Origin: Granulosicoccus sp964435305
GTDB lineage: Bacteria > Pseudomonadota > Gammaproteobacteria > Granulosicoccales > Granulosicoccaceae
Direction of reading: 5' to 3'
DNA: 5,848 nt
Assembly (NCBI GenBank): GCA_964435305.1
Contig: CAYSZH010000227.1
Span: forward strand, 1 to 5,848
Below, piece by piece: positions 1 through 5,848 of the stretch. A program made the position numbers and the translations under genes. Below the pieces are notes generated by a model that was not told the origin of the DNA, ran no database searches, and was given only the letters and a program-made list of their open reading frames with translations. The first letter of the stretch is position 1. Every line of letters starts with the position of its first letter.

Positions 1-234
1 AAGCTCCAGGGCGCGCATTGCCAGATGCAATGCATCGGTTCCATTGGCGCAGCTCAGCGCATGCGATACGCCAAGATACTGTGCGGCTTCTTCTTCGAAG
101 GCCTGAACATTCGGCCCCATAATAAAACGTGTCGCATCAAGTGACTCGCTTATAGCCTGATCAATATCTTCTTTTAAAGCATGGTATTGCTGGCGAAGAT
201 CGACCATTGGAACGGGCGCGGAAGATACCGACAT
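1..234 (-). CDS. DegT/DnrJ/EryC1/StrS-family sugar aminotransferase, 5' partial
   Basis: The minus strand is open from an ATG at 234 to the left edge, giving the first 78 residues; the rest lies outside the window. The visible part has the typical family opening: a short lead, then PMVDLRQQY (residues 9-17), the RFIMGP motif (36-41), a YLGVSHA stretch (53-59) and SCANGTDAL (61-69), whose Gly-Thr is expected at the PLP phosphate. Members of this fold-I family are PLP enzymes that transaminate keto nucleotide-sugars to amino sugars for O-antigen, capsule or other glycans. The opening most resembles the WbpE/WlbC-like group acting on 3-keto UDP-sugars, but the catalytic lysine and substrate region are not visible, so substrate is inference. 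No good Shine-Dalgarno precedes the ATG; Met10 is an alternative start. It lies 83 bases downstream of the protease gene on the same strand and looks functionally unrelated to it. Confidence 0.88.
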   Translation of the reverse strand, partial: MSVSSAPVPMVDLRQQYHALKEDIDQAISESLDATRFIMGPNVQAFEEEAAQYLGVSHALSCANGTDALHLAMRALEL

Positions 235-260
235 AGCGATGTGTTAATTGGGAAAACTTC

Positions 261-266
261 ATTTTA
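261..266 (-). promoter_or_regulatory. Possible -10 element for the aminotransferase gene
   Basis: Read on the minus strand the sequence is TAAAAT, five of six matches to the sigma-70 -10 consensus, placed about 27 bases before the aminotransferase ATG at 234. This would give a leader of roughly 20 bases. No convincing -35 hexamer sits 16-18 bases upstream, so this is only a candidate. Confidence 0.25.
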
Positions 267-294
267 CCGCATTAACAGTATACTGCCCGGCATG

Positions 295-314
295 AAATCG
301 GATTGAGTCGATTT
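295..314. repeat. Small inverted repeat after the protease stop codon
   Basis: AAATCG at 295-300 and CGATTT at 309-314 are perfect 6-base arms around an 8-base loop. It lies 4 bases past the protease stop codon (318-320, minus strand), where a terminator would be expected. The stem is short and AT-rich, and on the minus strand it is followed by only three T residues, so it is at best a weak terminator for the protease transcript. Confidence 0.3.
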
Positions 315-317
315 TTA

Positions 318-1991
318 CTAGTCGCGTGCCCGTGCCCGTGCTCGTGCGAACATCAATAACAGGCCCAGAGTCCAGAACACAGCGCCGCCGCCACTCGCTG
401 CCGGGCTGGCGGCCTGCAGCTGTGGTGCCGATGGTTCATTCGATTCTGTCTCTTCTCGTCCTTCCTCGATCGGCTCAACAAAAGTCAACGGAGGTTCGGG
501 CGTGTTTACGTTGTTATCCGTGCCAGGGGGTGTATCAGTCGAGTTATCTGTTGGTTCAGTCGGACGCTCTGTCTGAGTGTCCGTGTTTTCCTCAGATTCC
601 TGCCCTTCGTCCGGTTCTGTTTCTGGTTCTGGCTCAGGCTCTGGCGTAGGTTCTGGCTGAGATGGGTTTTCCTCTGAGCCACCATCCTCTGGGTTGGTTA
701 TCTCTTCGCCCTCGGTTTCGCTAAAATCGGGCGCGGTCTGAATTGGTGTGTCAGTAGGGTCAGTCGGAACCTGCCTGTCCTCAATGGAATCGTTGTATAC
801 GCTATTAGTCAGATCCGTATCGAGCGTGCGAGATTCCACACGCACCTTCAGATCATCTGCTGTGCCGCTATTCGGGTTAACGATGATGGCGAAAGTCGAA
901 TCGGTGTTCTCTGTGAGCGTGAGTCGTTCGCAGCGGAGCTCTTTTCCAAAGGCCTGACAGTCCCAACCGCTATTGGAACTCAGGGATACCCAATCGGCAT
1001 CATCACCCATACTGGCCGTTAGCATCAGCGAATTGGCACCACGTGATCCGATGTTCAGAACTGAAACATCAACACGCTGGTTTGATTCCCATTCTCCGAC
1101 AGACACATCAAGTCGTAAGTCGGTCGAGTACATGGTATCGACACTCTCAATATCGATTGCACTGAGCGCGTCACGCTGGCCAATTTGAATACCATCGGGC
1201 GCTGAAATTGTTGGGTTGCCGTTGGAGCTGAAGAAATTTTCACCGTAGTGCATGATCGAGCCATAGTCATAATCGCCCAGAGATTCCGCGCCAGCATCAA
1301 TTATGTCGAAGTTAATCATCCTGTCTTCAGGAATGTTCTCGTGGTTAACGGTAATAAAATTATCCCGATCCGGACGAGTGTGTTCATGGAACAATCCGAT
1401 CGCATGCCCAATTTCGTGCACAACACTGCCGACCGTGCATGAGTCTGCTACCCACACTGATTGTTCTCCGCCAATTCGCCCGACCCAGGATGCGCAACCA
1501 TTGCTCGGTTCAAAGCTTATGAAATCAGAGTATTGTTCTGAGTTTTCATCGGTTCGCTCTAACATGAGCACGGTCGAATTGTTATTCCAGTGCGCAACTG
1601 CTGCAGTGGCCTGTTCTCTTTGTGTTTGTGTGATCGTTTCAGAAAATTGATAAGGGACAATGCCATCTGGCCATCTATCCAGATTTTCGCTTAGCCCCAG
1701 GCCGCGTTTTTGAAACGGGGTTTGCAAATTGCCATCGGCCGATACTTTGCCCAGAACCATATCGCCCTGAGCTACAGCGTAGCCATCAGTCAGTTGATAA
1801 CGAATACCTCTTACAACACCCGTAATGGAGCCGTTGGCGGCACCATCAAACAGGAGTGTCGGTTGATCGCCAAGGGAGAACTGCTCGCTGTTAGTGTAGT
1901 TTTGAGCCTGAACCGGTACAACTAGAGCGATGCCAACGACGATTGCTGTTTTTGTTTTTTTATGCTTTTGTTCGCGTGACTTTACAAACAT
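318..1991 (-). CDS. Secreted astacin-family (M12A) zinc metalloprotease with GlyGly-CTERM tail
   Basis: A 557-residue extracellular endopeptidase. A basic n-region and hydrophobic core (AIVVGIALVVPV) form a signal peptide, with likely cleavage after VQA at residue 29. The propeptide carries QGDMVLG (75-81), matching the astacin FxGD element whose Asp (77 here) holds the zinc in the zymogen. The catalytic domain (about 105-290) starts near RWPDGIVPY and has HEIGHAIGLFHEHTRPDRD (192-210), the astacin zinc signature with His192, His196, His202 and base Glu193, and the Met-turn SIMHY (245-249). Cys166 and Cys185 match one conserved astacin disulfide; the second pair is not evident. Residues about 291-398 look like a DUF11/CARDB-type Ig domain with GWDC...C (Cys345, Cys354). 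A Pro/Glu/Thr/Asp-rich tether (about 400-530) leads to SGGGA, a short hydrophobic helix and RARARARD, a GlyGly-CTERM sorting tail. ATG 1991 is chosen over an in-frame TTG at 1997 because it leaves a weak GAG at usable spacing. Substrate is unknown. Confidence 0.93.
   Translation of the reverse strand: MFVKSREQKHKKTKTAIVVGIALVVPVQAQNYTNSEQFSLGDQPTLLFDGAANGSITGVVRGIRYQLTDGYAVAQGDMVLGKVSADGNLQTPFQKRGLGLSENLDRWPDGIVPYQFSETITQTQREQATAAVAHWNNNSTVLMLERTDENSEQYSDFISFEPSNGCASWVGRIGGEQSVWVADSCTVGSVVHEIGHAIGLFHEHTRPDRDNFITVNHENIPEDRMINFDIIDAGAESLGDYDYGSIMHYGENFFSSNGNPTISAPDGIQIGQRDALSAIDIESVDTMYSTDLRLDVSVGEWESNQRVDVSVLNIGSRGANSLMLTASMGDDADWVSLSSNSGWDCQAFGKELRCERLTLTENTDSTFAIIVNPNSGTADDLKVRVESRTLDTDLTNSVYNDSIEDRQVPTDPTDTPIQTAPDFSETEGEEITNPEDGGSEENPSQPEPTPEPEPEPETEPDEGQESEENTDTQTERPTEPTDNSTDTPPGTDNNVNTPEPPLTFVEPIEEGREETESNEPSAPQLQAASPAASGGGAVFWTLGLLLMFARARARARD
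324..347 (-). repeat. Hexanucleotide tandem repeat encoding the Ala-Arg tail
   Basis: Four consecutive copies of GCACGN (minus strand; GCACGA, GCACGG, GCACGG, GCACGC) encode the alternating Ala-Arg residues just before the final Asp and stop codon of the protease. Because the unit is six bases, gain or loss of a copy changes tail charge without breaking the frame. Confidence 0.8.
612..657 (-). repeat. Degenerate hexamer repeat encoding Pro-Glu tether
   Basis: The plus strand shows repeated GGTTCT/GGCTCT/GGCTCA-like hexamers, corresponding on the coding strand to alternating proline and glutamate codons (PEPTPEPEPEPETEP). It forms part of the extended acidic tether between the Ig-like domain and the C-terminal sorting signal of the protease. 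Copies are imperfect, so it is an older or selected repeat rather than a fresh expansion. Confidence 0.6.
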
Positions 1992-2047
1992 GTACAACTC
2001 GCTATTGCTTCTAATGGCGGCGCTCTCATAGCACGGCCGTATACAGC

Positions 2048-2075
2048 GTTATCGGTCCTCGGGAATTGTTTTGAA
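2048..2075 (-). promoter_or_regulatory. Weak candidate sigma-70 promoter for the protease
   Basis: On the minus strand TTCAAA (2075-2070) and GATAAC (2053-2048) are separated by 16 bases. Each matches four of six consensus positions. The leader to ATG 1991 would be about 50 bases. This is the best pair I found in the gap for this direction, but the match is weak. Confidence 0.2.
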
Positions 2076-2131
2076 CTTGCTTGGCTGGAACTGTGGACTA
2101 CCGCATCAGCGGCTGACGATTGGTTTACAAA

Positions 2132-2160
2132 TTGATTTGAATTGCGAACTCAAGCACAAT
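2132..2160 (+). promoter_or_regulatory. Candidate sigma-70 promoter for the MFS transporter
   Basis: TTGATT at 2132-2137 and CACAAT at 2155-2160 are separated by 17 bases, each with four of six matches to sigma-70 consensus. Transcription would start near 2167, giving a leader of about 80 bases. A small dyad (CAAAT-TG-ATTTG, 2128-2139) covers the -35 element and could be an operator, although no regulator gene is in the window. Confidence 0.3.
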
Positions 2161-2245
2161 CGTGGTTACCGGAAAGTCTGCCTATGAGTTGCCCTTTCAT
2201 ACAGCTCAGCACCATCAGGCCGCAATTTAAAATGAGTGATTTATT

Positions 2246-3481
2246 ATGGATCAGAGCAATTCACCGCAGCTTAAGCCGACATTACTGGCAAACCCAATCA
2301 CCATTCTCTTCGCGGGTTGTTTGATCGCTGTAATCGGGTTTGGTATCCGATCCTCCCTGGGTTTGTTTTTAGAGCCTATGACGGCAGAGCGCGGCTGGAG
2401 CCGCGAAACATTCGGTTTCGCTCTAGCGATTCAAAATCTGTTCTGGGGTTTAGGTCTGCCTCTGGCCGGTGCTTGTGCTGATAAGTTTGGGTCGAGTAAA
2501 GTCATCACCGCTGGGGCAATCGCTTACGCAATTGGTTTATGGGGAATGGTTAACGCCGAATCTGCATTCGCGTTAAATATGACAGCAGGTGTGCTTTCCG
2601 GCGTGGGCATTGCGTTTTCAGCTTTTACACTTGCGCTGGCTGCCATGGTGCGCGTAGTGGGGCCAGCGAAACGCTCTCTCGTGCTGGGATTAGGTACGGC
2701 AGCAGGGTCACTTGGCCAGGTCTTGTTTTCACCTATTAGTCAGGGCTTTATTCAGGTGAGCGGTTGGTCTGCGACGTTAAGCGGCTTGGCGATAGTGGCA
2801 TTGGCGATGATTCCGTTAGCCTTTATCTTGCCAGGCAATCGTGAGCCTGCGCAAAAACAGGCAGATGAAAACCTTAAACAAACACTCAGAGAAGCTCTGA
2901 AAGAAGCCTTATCGCATCGTGGTTATGTGCTGCTGACAACTGGATTTTTTGTTTGTGGTTTTCATGTGGCTTTTATTACAGTGCATTTTCCAGCCTACGT
3001 TCGCGACCTTGGTCTGGATCCAAAGTACGGTGCGTATAGCCTGGCTTTAATCGGCTTGTTCAATATTGTGGGGTCGTTTGGTGCCGGTTTTTTTGGTCAG
3101 CGTTTTAGTATGAAGATAGGCTTATCCGGCATTTACTTTTTAAGAGCCGTGGTTATTTTGAGCTTACTGCTATTACCAAAAACACCGATGGTTATTTTGC
3201 TGTTTGCTGCGCTCATGGGTGTTCTATGGCTTTCAACTGTGCCCTTAACCACTGGCATCATTGCTCAAGTTTTTGGCGTGCAATACATGGCAACGTTATT
3301 CGGCATCGTGTTTTTAAGCCATCAAATAGGCAGCTTTTTGGGCGTCTGGCTGGGTGGCTTATTGTATGACCAAACCGGCAGCTACGATGGCATGTGGTGG
3401 GCGGGGGTTGTGTTGGGTGTGATTGCAGCGCTGGTGCATTTACCCATAGATGAAAAACCCGTGGCGCGCGTGGCCACCTAG
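2246..3481 (+). CDS. MFS permease, monocarboxylate/oxalate-formate-like
   Basis: A 411-residue inner-membrane secondary transporter with about twelve hydrophobic helices in two halves, joined by a basic and acidic cytoplasmic loop (about 197-226). The MFS motif A is present after helix 2 as GACADKFGSSK (75-85). The N-terminal half has the pattern RSSLGLFLEPMTAERGWSRE (35-54), and the second half GFHVAFITVHFPAYVRDLGL (238-257) followed by GLFNIVGSFGAG (270-281). These are typical of MCT/OFA-like MFS proteins that carry monocarboxylates and similar small acids, usually with protons. Substrate cannot be read from sequence. No signal peptide is expected and the length is normal for the superfamily. 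The ATG at 2246 is preceded by a weak GAGTGA at 2234-2239; another ATG at 2232 is out of frame. The gene is divergent from the protease and convergent with the hexosaminidase, so it is probably a single-gene transcript. Confidence 0.88.
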   Translation: MDQSNSPQLKPTLLANPITILFAGCLIAVIGFGIRSSLGLFLEPMTAERGWSRETFGFALAIQNLFWGLGLPLAGACADKFGSSKVITAGAIAYAIGLWGMVNAESAFALNMTAGVLSGVGIAFSAFTLALAAMVRVVGPAKRSLVLGLGTAAGSLGQVLFSPISQGFIQVSGWSATLSGLAIVALAMIPLAFILPGNREPAQKQADENLKQTLREALKEALSHRGYVLLTTGFFVCGFHVAFITVHFPAYVRDLGLDPKYGAYSLALIGLFNIVGSFGAGFFGQRFSMKIGLSGIYFLRAVVILSLLLLPKTPMVILLFAALMGVLWLSTVPLTTGIIAQVFGVQYMATLFGIVFLSHQIGSFLGVWLGGLLYDQTGSYDGMWWAGVVLGVIAALVHLPIDEKPVARVAT

Positions 3482-3531
3482 CACGCTAGCGAAAATAGTT
3501 GCAATAAGGCGCGCCCGTCTACCAGGTAGCA
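3482..3531. other. Convergent intergenic gap without a clear terminator
   Basis: Only 50 bases separate the stop codons of the MFS gene and the hexosaminidase gene. The gap contains the palindrome GGCGCGCC (3508-3515) and the near-palindrome CTACCAGGTAG (3519-3529), but neither leaves a workable hairpin loop with a following T-run on either strand. Rho-dependent termination or overlapping 3' ends are possible. Confidence 0.5.
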
Positions 3532-5826
3532 TTACTCCACTGCTGCGGTTCGGCTGCTGCGAGCACCATTCGCAGAACGTGCACGAACGGCTTGAACGGT
3601 GCCCGATGGGCTACTCCCGTTCCAGGTTTGCCAGCTACTGCCATCCAGGCTGTATTCCAAGGCAAGCCCCGGCAAGCCGATGTTCATATCCTGAAGCTGC
3701 CCTCCGGCAAGCGATGCGCCAGGAAGCGGCACTCGATAGGCGACGCCGGCGGCATCGAGTTTGGCTAATTCTTTTTGCCCCAGTGCGGCTGCAAATTCGG
3801 CGTAATCCTGAGCCAGTGCTGTTTTATTGACAAGCCCTGAAGTGCTGCTAAATGTTCGGCCTGCCGTATAGGGTAGTTCCCAGTCAGCCCGATGCCAGGC
3901 TCGTTCAGCGTAGGCAAGCATGCGCGGAAATATCATGTAGTCGAATTGTTCTGGCGTACGTACCGTTTCACTCCAGAGCATCGCTTCGGTGCCCGTTATA
4001 CCGGGATTGTTGCTGTTGCCGGTAGCCGTCCATGGATCACCAAAACGATTCAAAGAGGTTTCGGCGTTTTGCGGCAGGTTTTCAGGTGAAAATGTGAAGA
4101 CCTTTTGCGTGTTGGTTTGGCGTGATGCCCAATAGTACCCGCGTTCTTTTGGATCAACTTCGTAAGGGAAGTCGAAGTAAAGGTAGTCGGGCACATGCAC
4201 AATGACCTGGAAGCCACGAGTCGCCAGACTGTTAGCAGCTTCAGTCGTGCCTGTACCGTTGCCGCTTAACCAAGCCCAAAAGCCTGCCGCCACGTTGGTG
4301 CTTTGTAAACTGTCTGCATTGCTATCGCTGTATATATCTTGAAACGCAATGAGGGTGGGAATACCTGCATTGTTGATAATCTCGGCTACGCGTTGTACAA
4401 AATGCGATGCTAAATCTTCTCTGGAATTAACACCATCGGTAGCGGCGATATAGCTTTGACACACGGGAGAGCGTGCCCAGGGTTCATCAAATGCACTGGT
4501 GTCCTGACCAGCAAAACCAAAGCCTGTCAAAATATTAATGGCCTCATCGCCACCCATATGCCATGCGCTTAGTGTGGTGCCTGCATCGGCATACATGGAC
4601 TGAACATCCTGCACAAGGGTTTCGATAAAGGTGTAGGTACCCGGCACGCAAGGGTTGATAATGCTGTCGTAGTAATTTTGCACGGTACGATAAACGGATG
4701 TGTCATCCGGATCATCCAGACGTATGTTGATATCGTTGGCATTACCAAGATTAAGTGCTCGATTACGCATCGCGACCACAGCTGCACGGGCATGTGCCGG
4801 CATATCAAATTCCGGGATCACATTGATGAAACGCGCATCGGCGTATTGTAGAAGATCGACGAATTCTGCCCGGCTATAAAAGCCGCTGCCTTGATTATTG
4901 CTGTTAGGGCCTGAGCCCATTGCGGGCATGAGCGAACTGGTTTCAGTGACCAGGCCATTGCTGTCCACTTCAAATGCTCTTGTACCACCAATTGCAGAAA
5001 GTTCAGGCATACTCGGAATTTCGAGACGCCACCCTTCATCGTCGGACAAGTGTAAATGCAGTTGATTTAGCTTGTAAGCTGCCATTTGATCCATCAGTTT
5101 TTTGATGGATGCAACTGAATGGAAATTGCGGGCGACATCGATGTGCATGCTGCGAAAATCTGTTCGTGGGCTATCGCTAATTTCAACCAGCGGTACTGTA
5201 CCGACTCCCGGTTGAATCAAAGCCAGCACCGATTGGGCAGCATAAAACAGCATGCTCTCGTTAGAGCCTTCGATGTTGATGCCGTTGCTGGTTACAGATG
5301 CAGAGTAGGTATTGTTTCCAAGAGCCGTATTAATCGCGCCTTGAACCTGAACGGAAGACCCCCCAACAAGTAGTGTTGCTCTGTTTTGCAGCGCTTCAAT
5401 GCTACTAGCGGGCAAGCCAGATGATGCGAATGATAAGCCACCTGAAATATCCAGCGAGCCTGGCAGAACTGAGATTGATGCAGGCTTTGGAATAATGCGC
5501 GATTGCACCTCGTTGGCGGTGAGTGCATTTGCTGCTGTTGTCACATCCACATTGTTGTTGTAACGCAGTGCGGGTGTTGCAATCTCATTGGTTTCGCCAA
5601 CAAACTCGAATCGATCGGTACCCGTGATATCCATTGCATAGGCAGACTCATTCGTTTCTTCGTCGGTATTGGTTATCAGCGTTGTATCGTTGCCACGAGC
5701 AACCCAATAGCGAGGTTGAAAGTCGGTTTCAACAAGTTGTTGAAACTCGGTTATCATCTTGATGGTTTTAACACCGCCTGCAAAACCTGCAAAACCTTCC
5801 AGTGGAGAGACGTAGTGAGTCGCCAT
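3532..5826 (-). CDS. GH20 beta-N-acetylhexosaminidase (chitobiase), N-terminal end frame-disrupted
   Basis: Removes terminal beta-GlcNAc from chitobiose and chito-oligosaccharides (EC 3.2.1.52 type), normally in the periplasm or on the cell surface. From the ATG at 5826 there are 764 residues in the order of bacterial chitobiases: the later part of a CHB_HEX carbohydrate-binding domain (about 1-85, with LVETDFQPRYWV and TNTDEET), a GH20b domain (about 107-218), the catalytic barrel (about 222-645) and a C-terminal CHB_HEX_C Ig-like domain (about 694-764, with YRVPLPGA and ALEYSLDG). The catalytic pair of substrate-assisted hydrolysis is Asp427-Glu428 in HMGGDEA. Expected pocket residues also occur: FRSMHIDVARNF (224-235), FWAWLSG (516-522), YLYFDFPY (548-555) and LWSETVRT (617-624). 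The ATG at 5826 cuts into the CHB_HEX domain, has no Shine-Dalgarno and follows an in-frame TGA (5844-5842), so it is not a credible start. The true 5' end with the signal peptide lies outside the window in another frame; see the entry at 5797-5848. Confidence 0.92.
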   Translation of the reverse strand: MATHYVSPLEGFAGFAGGVKTIKMITEFQQLVETDFQPRYWVARGNDTTLITNTDEETNESAYAMDITGTDRFEFVGETNEIATPALRYNNNVDVTTAANALTANEVQSRIIPKPASISVLPGSLDISGGLSFASSGLPASSIEALQNRATLLVGGSSVQVQGAINTALGNNTYSASVTSNGINIEGSNESMLFYAAQSVLALIQPGVGTVPLVEISDSPRTDFRSMHIDVARNFHSVASIKKLMDQMAAYKLNQLHLHLSDDEGWRLEIPSMPELSAIGGTRAFEVDSNGLVTETSSLMPAMGSGPNSNNQGSGFYSRAEFVDLLQYADARFINVIPEFDMPAHARAAVVAMRNRALNLGNANDINIRLDDPDDTSVYRTVQNYYDSIINPCVPGTYTFIETLVQDVQSMYADAGTTLSAWHMGGDEAINILTGFGFAGQDTSAFDEPWARSPVCQSYIAATDGVNSREDLASHFVQRVAEIINNAGIPTLIAFQDIYSDSNADSLQSTNVAAGFWAWLSGNGTGTTEAANSLATRGFQVIVHVPDYLYFDFPYEVDPKERGYYWASRQTNTQKVFTFSPENLPQNAETSLNRFGDPWTATGNSNNPGITGTEAMLWSETVRTPEQFDYMIFPRMLAYAERAWHRADWELPYTAGRTFSSTSGLVNKTALAQDYAEFAAALGQKELAKLDAAGVAYRVPLPGASLAGGQLQDMNIGLPGLALEYSLDGSSWQTWNGSSPSGTVQAVRARSANGARSSRTAAVE
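5779..5796 (-). repeat. 9-base direct repeat encoding GFAGFA
   Basis: TGCAAAACC occurs twice in tandem on the plus strand (5779-5787 and 5788-5796), encoding Gly-Phe-Ala twice near the start of the hexosaminidase ORF. It lies 8 bases from the GA tract where the reading frame breaks. Being a multiple of three it does not itself shift the frame. Confidence 0.75.
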
Positions 5827-5848
5827 TAACGTTATGAACGGTCAGGTC
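5797..5848 (-). pseudogene. CHB_HEX segment in a shifted frame (upstream part of the hexosaminidase)
   Basis: Read on the minus strand from 5848, this frame gives DLTVHNVNGDSLRLS, which looks like the middle of a CHB_HEX domain (the hydrophobic-x-V-x-x-V/L-N-G-D element followed by a Leu). It then runs into unrelated residues and a stop codon. The expected continuation, SPLEGFAGFAGG, is in the frame of the large downstream ORF. The two join as NGDSLRLSPLEGFAGF if one GA (TC on the coding strand) is added at the (GA)3 tract at 5805-5810. This indicates a 2-base deletion, natural or artefactual, and a coding region that continues past the right edge. Confidence 0.7.

Noticed and set aside
276..285. 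Perfect palindrome CAGTATACTG, considered as a LexA-type operator
   Set aside because: The LexA box of Gammaproteobacteria needs CTG-N10-CAG; this is a 10-base palindrome with the reverse arrangement, and the adjacent genes are not SOS genes.
326..649. Plus-strand open frame of about 107 codons
   Set aside because: It lies antisense to the tether and tail of the protease, where repetitive codons keep the opposite frame open; its product has no family-like features.
1303..1650. Plus-strand open frame of about 115 codons
   Set aside because: It is antisense to the astacin catalytic domain, which has unmistakable motifs in the minus-strand frame.
2142..2324. Possible small leader gene upstream of the MFS transporter
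   Set aside because: It would start at a non-ATG codon or an internal ATG, runs into the MFS gene in another frame, and has no recognisable ribosome site or peptide features.
3508..3515. GGCGCGCC palindrome in the convergent gap as a terminator stem
   Set aside because: It is an 8-base self-complementary site with no loop and no following T-run.
3450..3830. Plus-strand open frame spanning the MFS 3' end and the opposite strand of the hexosaminidase
   Set aside because: It overlaps two genes with strong homology features, and its Arg/Pro/Cys-rich product looks like a shadow translation.
2246..5826. A dedicated chitin-utilisation operon formed by the transporter and chitobiase
   Set aside because: The two genes are convergent and cannot share a transcript; the transporter lacks features of GlcNAc permeases, and no NagA, NagB, NagK, chitinase or TonB receptor gene is present in the window.
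5503..5829. Plus-strand open frame of about 108 codons near the right edge
   Set aside because: It is antisense to the CHB_HEX and GH20b parts of the hexosaminidase; the Cys- and Ile-rich product is typical of a shadow frame.

Overview
The window holds one complete secreted metalloprotease gene, one complete membrane transporter gene, most of a chitobiase-type hexosaminidase gene, and the 5' end of a nucleotide-sugar aminotransferase gene. Base composition is balanced. The protease has a GlyGly-CTERM tail, a rhombosortase sorting signal found mainly in Gammaproteobacteria with type II secretion. Together with the large modular chitobiase, this suggests a marine or aquatic, polymer-degrading gammaproteobacterium. 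The lineage is inferred from protein types only.

Layout: (1) 1-234, minus strand, N-terminal 78 codons of a DegT/DnrJ/EryC1/StrS-family PLP aminotransferase that runs off the left edge. (2) 235-317, short gap with a weak -10-like element and a small inverted repeat. (3) 318-1991, minus strand, astacin (M12A) zinc protease with signal peptide, Asp-switch propeptide, catalytic domain, DUF11/CARDB-like Ig domain, acidic Pro/Glu/Thr tether and GlyGly-CTERM anchor. (4) 1992-2245, divergent promoter region with two small dyads. (5) 2246-3481, plus strand, 12-TM MFS permease resembling the monocarboxylate/oxalate-formate group. (6) 3482-3531, 50-base convergent gap without a clear terminator. (7) 3532 to the right edge, minus strand, GH20 beta-N-acetylhexosaminidase with intact active site and C-terminal domain.

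The most notable observation is that the hexosaminidase reading frame is broken near its N-terminal end. Family-like CHB_HEX sequence at 5848-5806 lies in a different frame from the remaining 760-odd codons, and the two join smoothly if one GA dinucleotide is restored at a (GA)3 tract at 5805-5810. The ATG at 5826 is therefore unlikely to be the true start. The gene is either a recent frameshift mutant or carries a sequencing or assembly error.

Functionally, the protease and hexosaminidase fit an extracellular or periplasmic lifestyle of degrading protein and chitin. Nothing visible ties the four genes into one pathway: they are divergent, convergent or separated, and no operon of more than one gene is evident. 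I do not see a clearly new biological system here.
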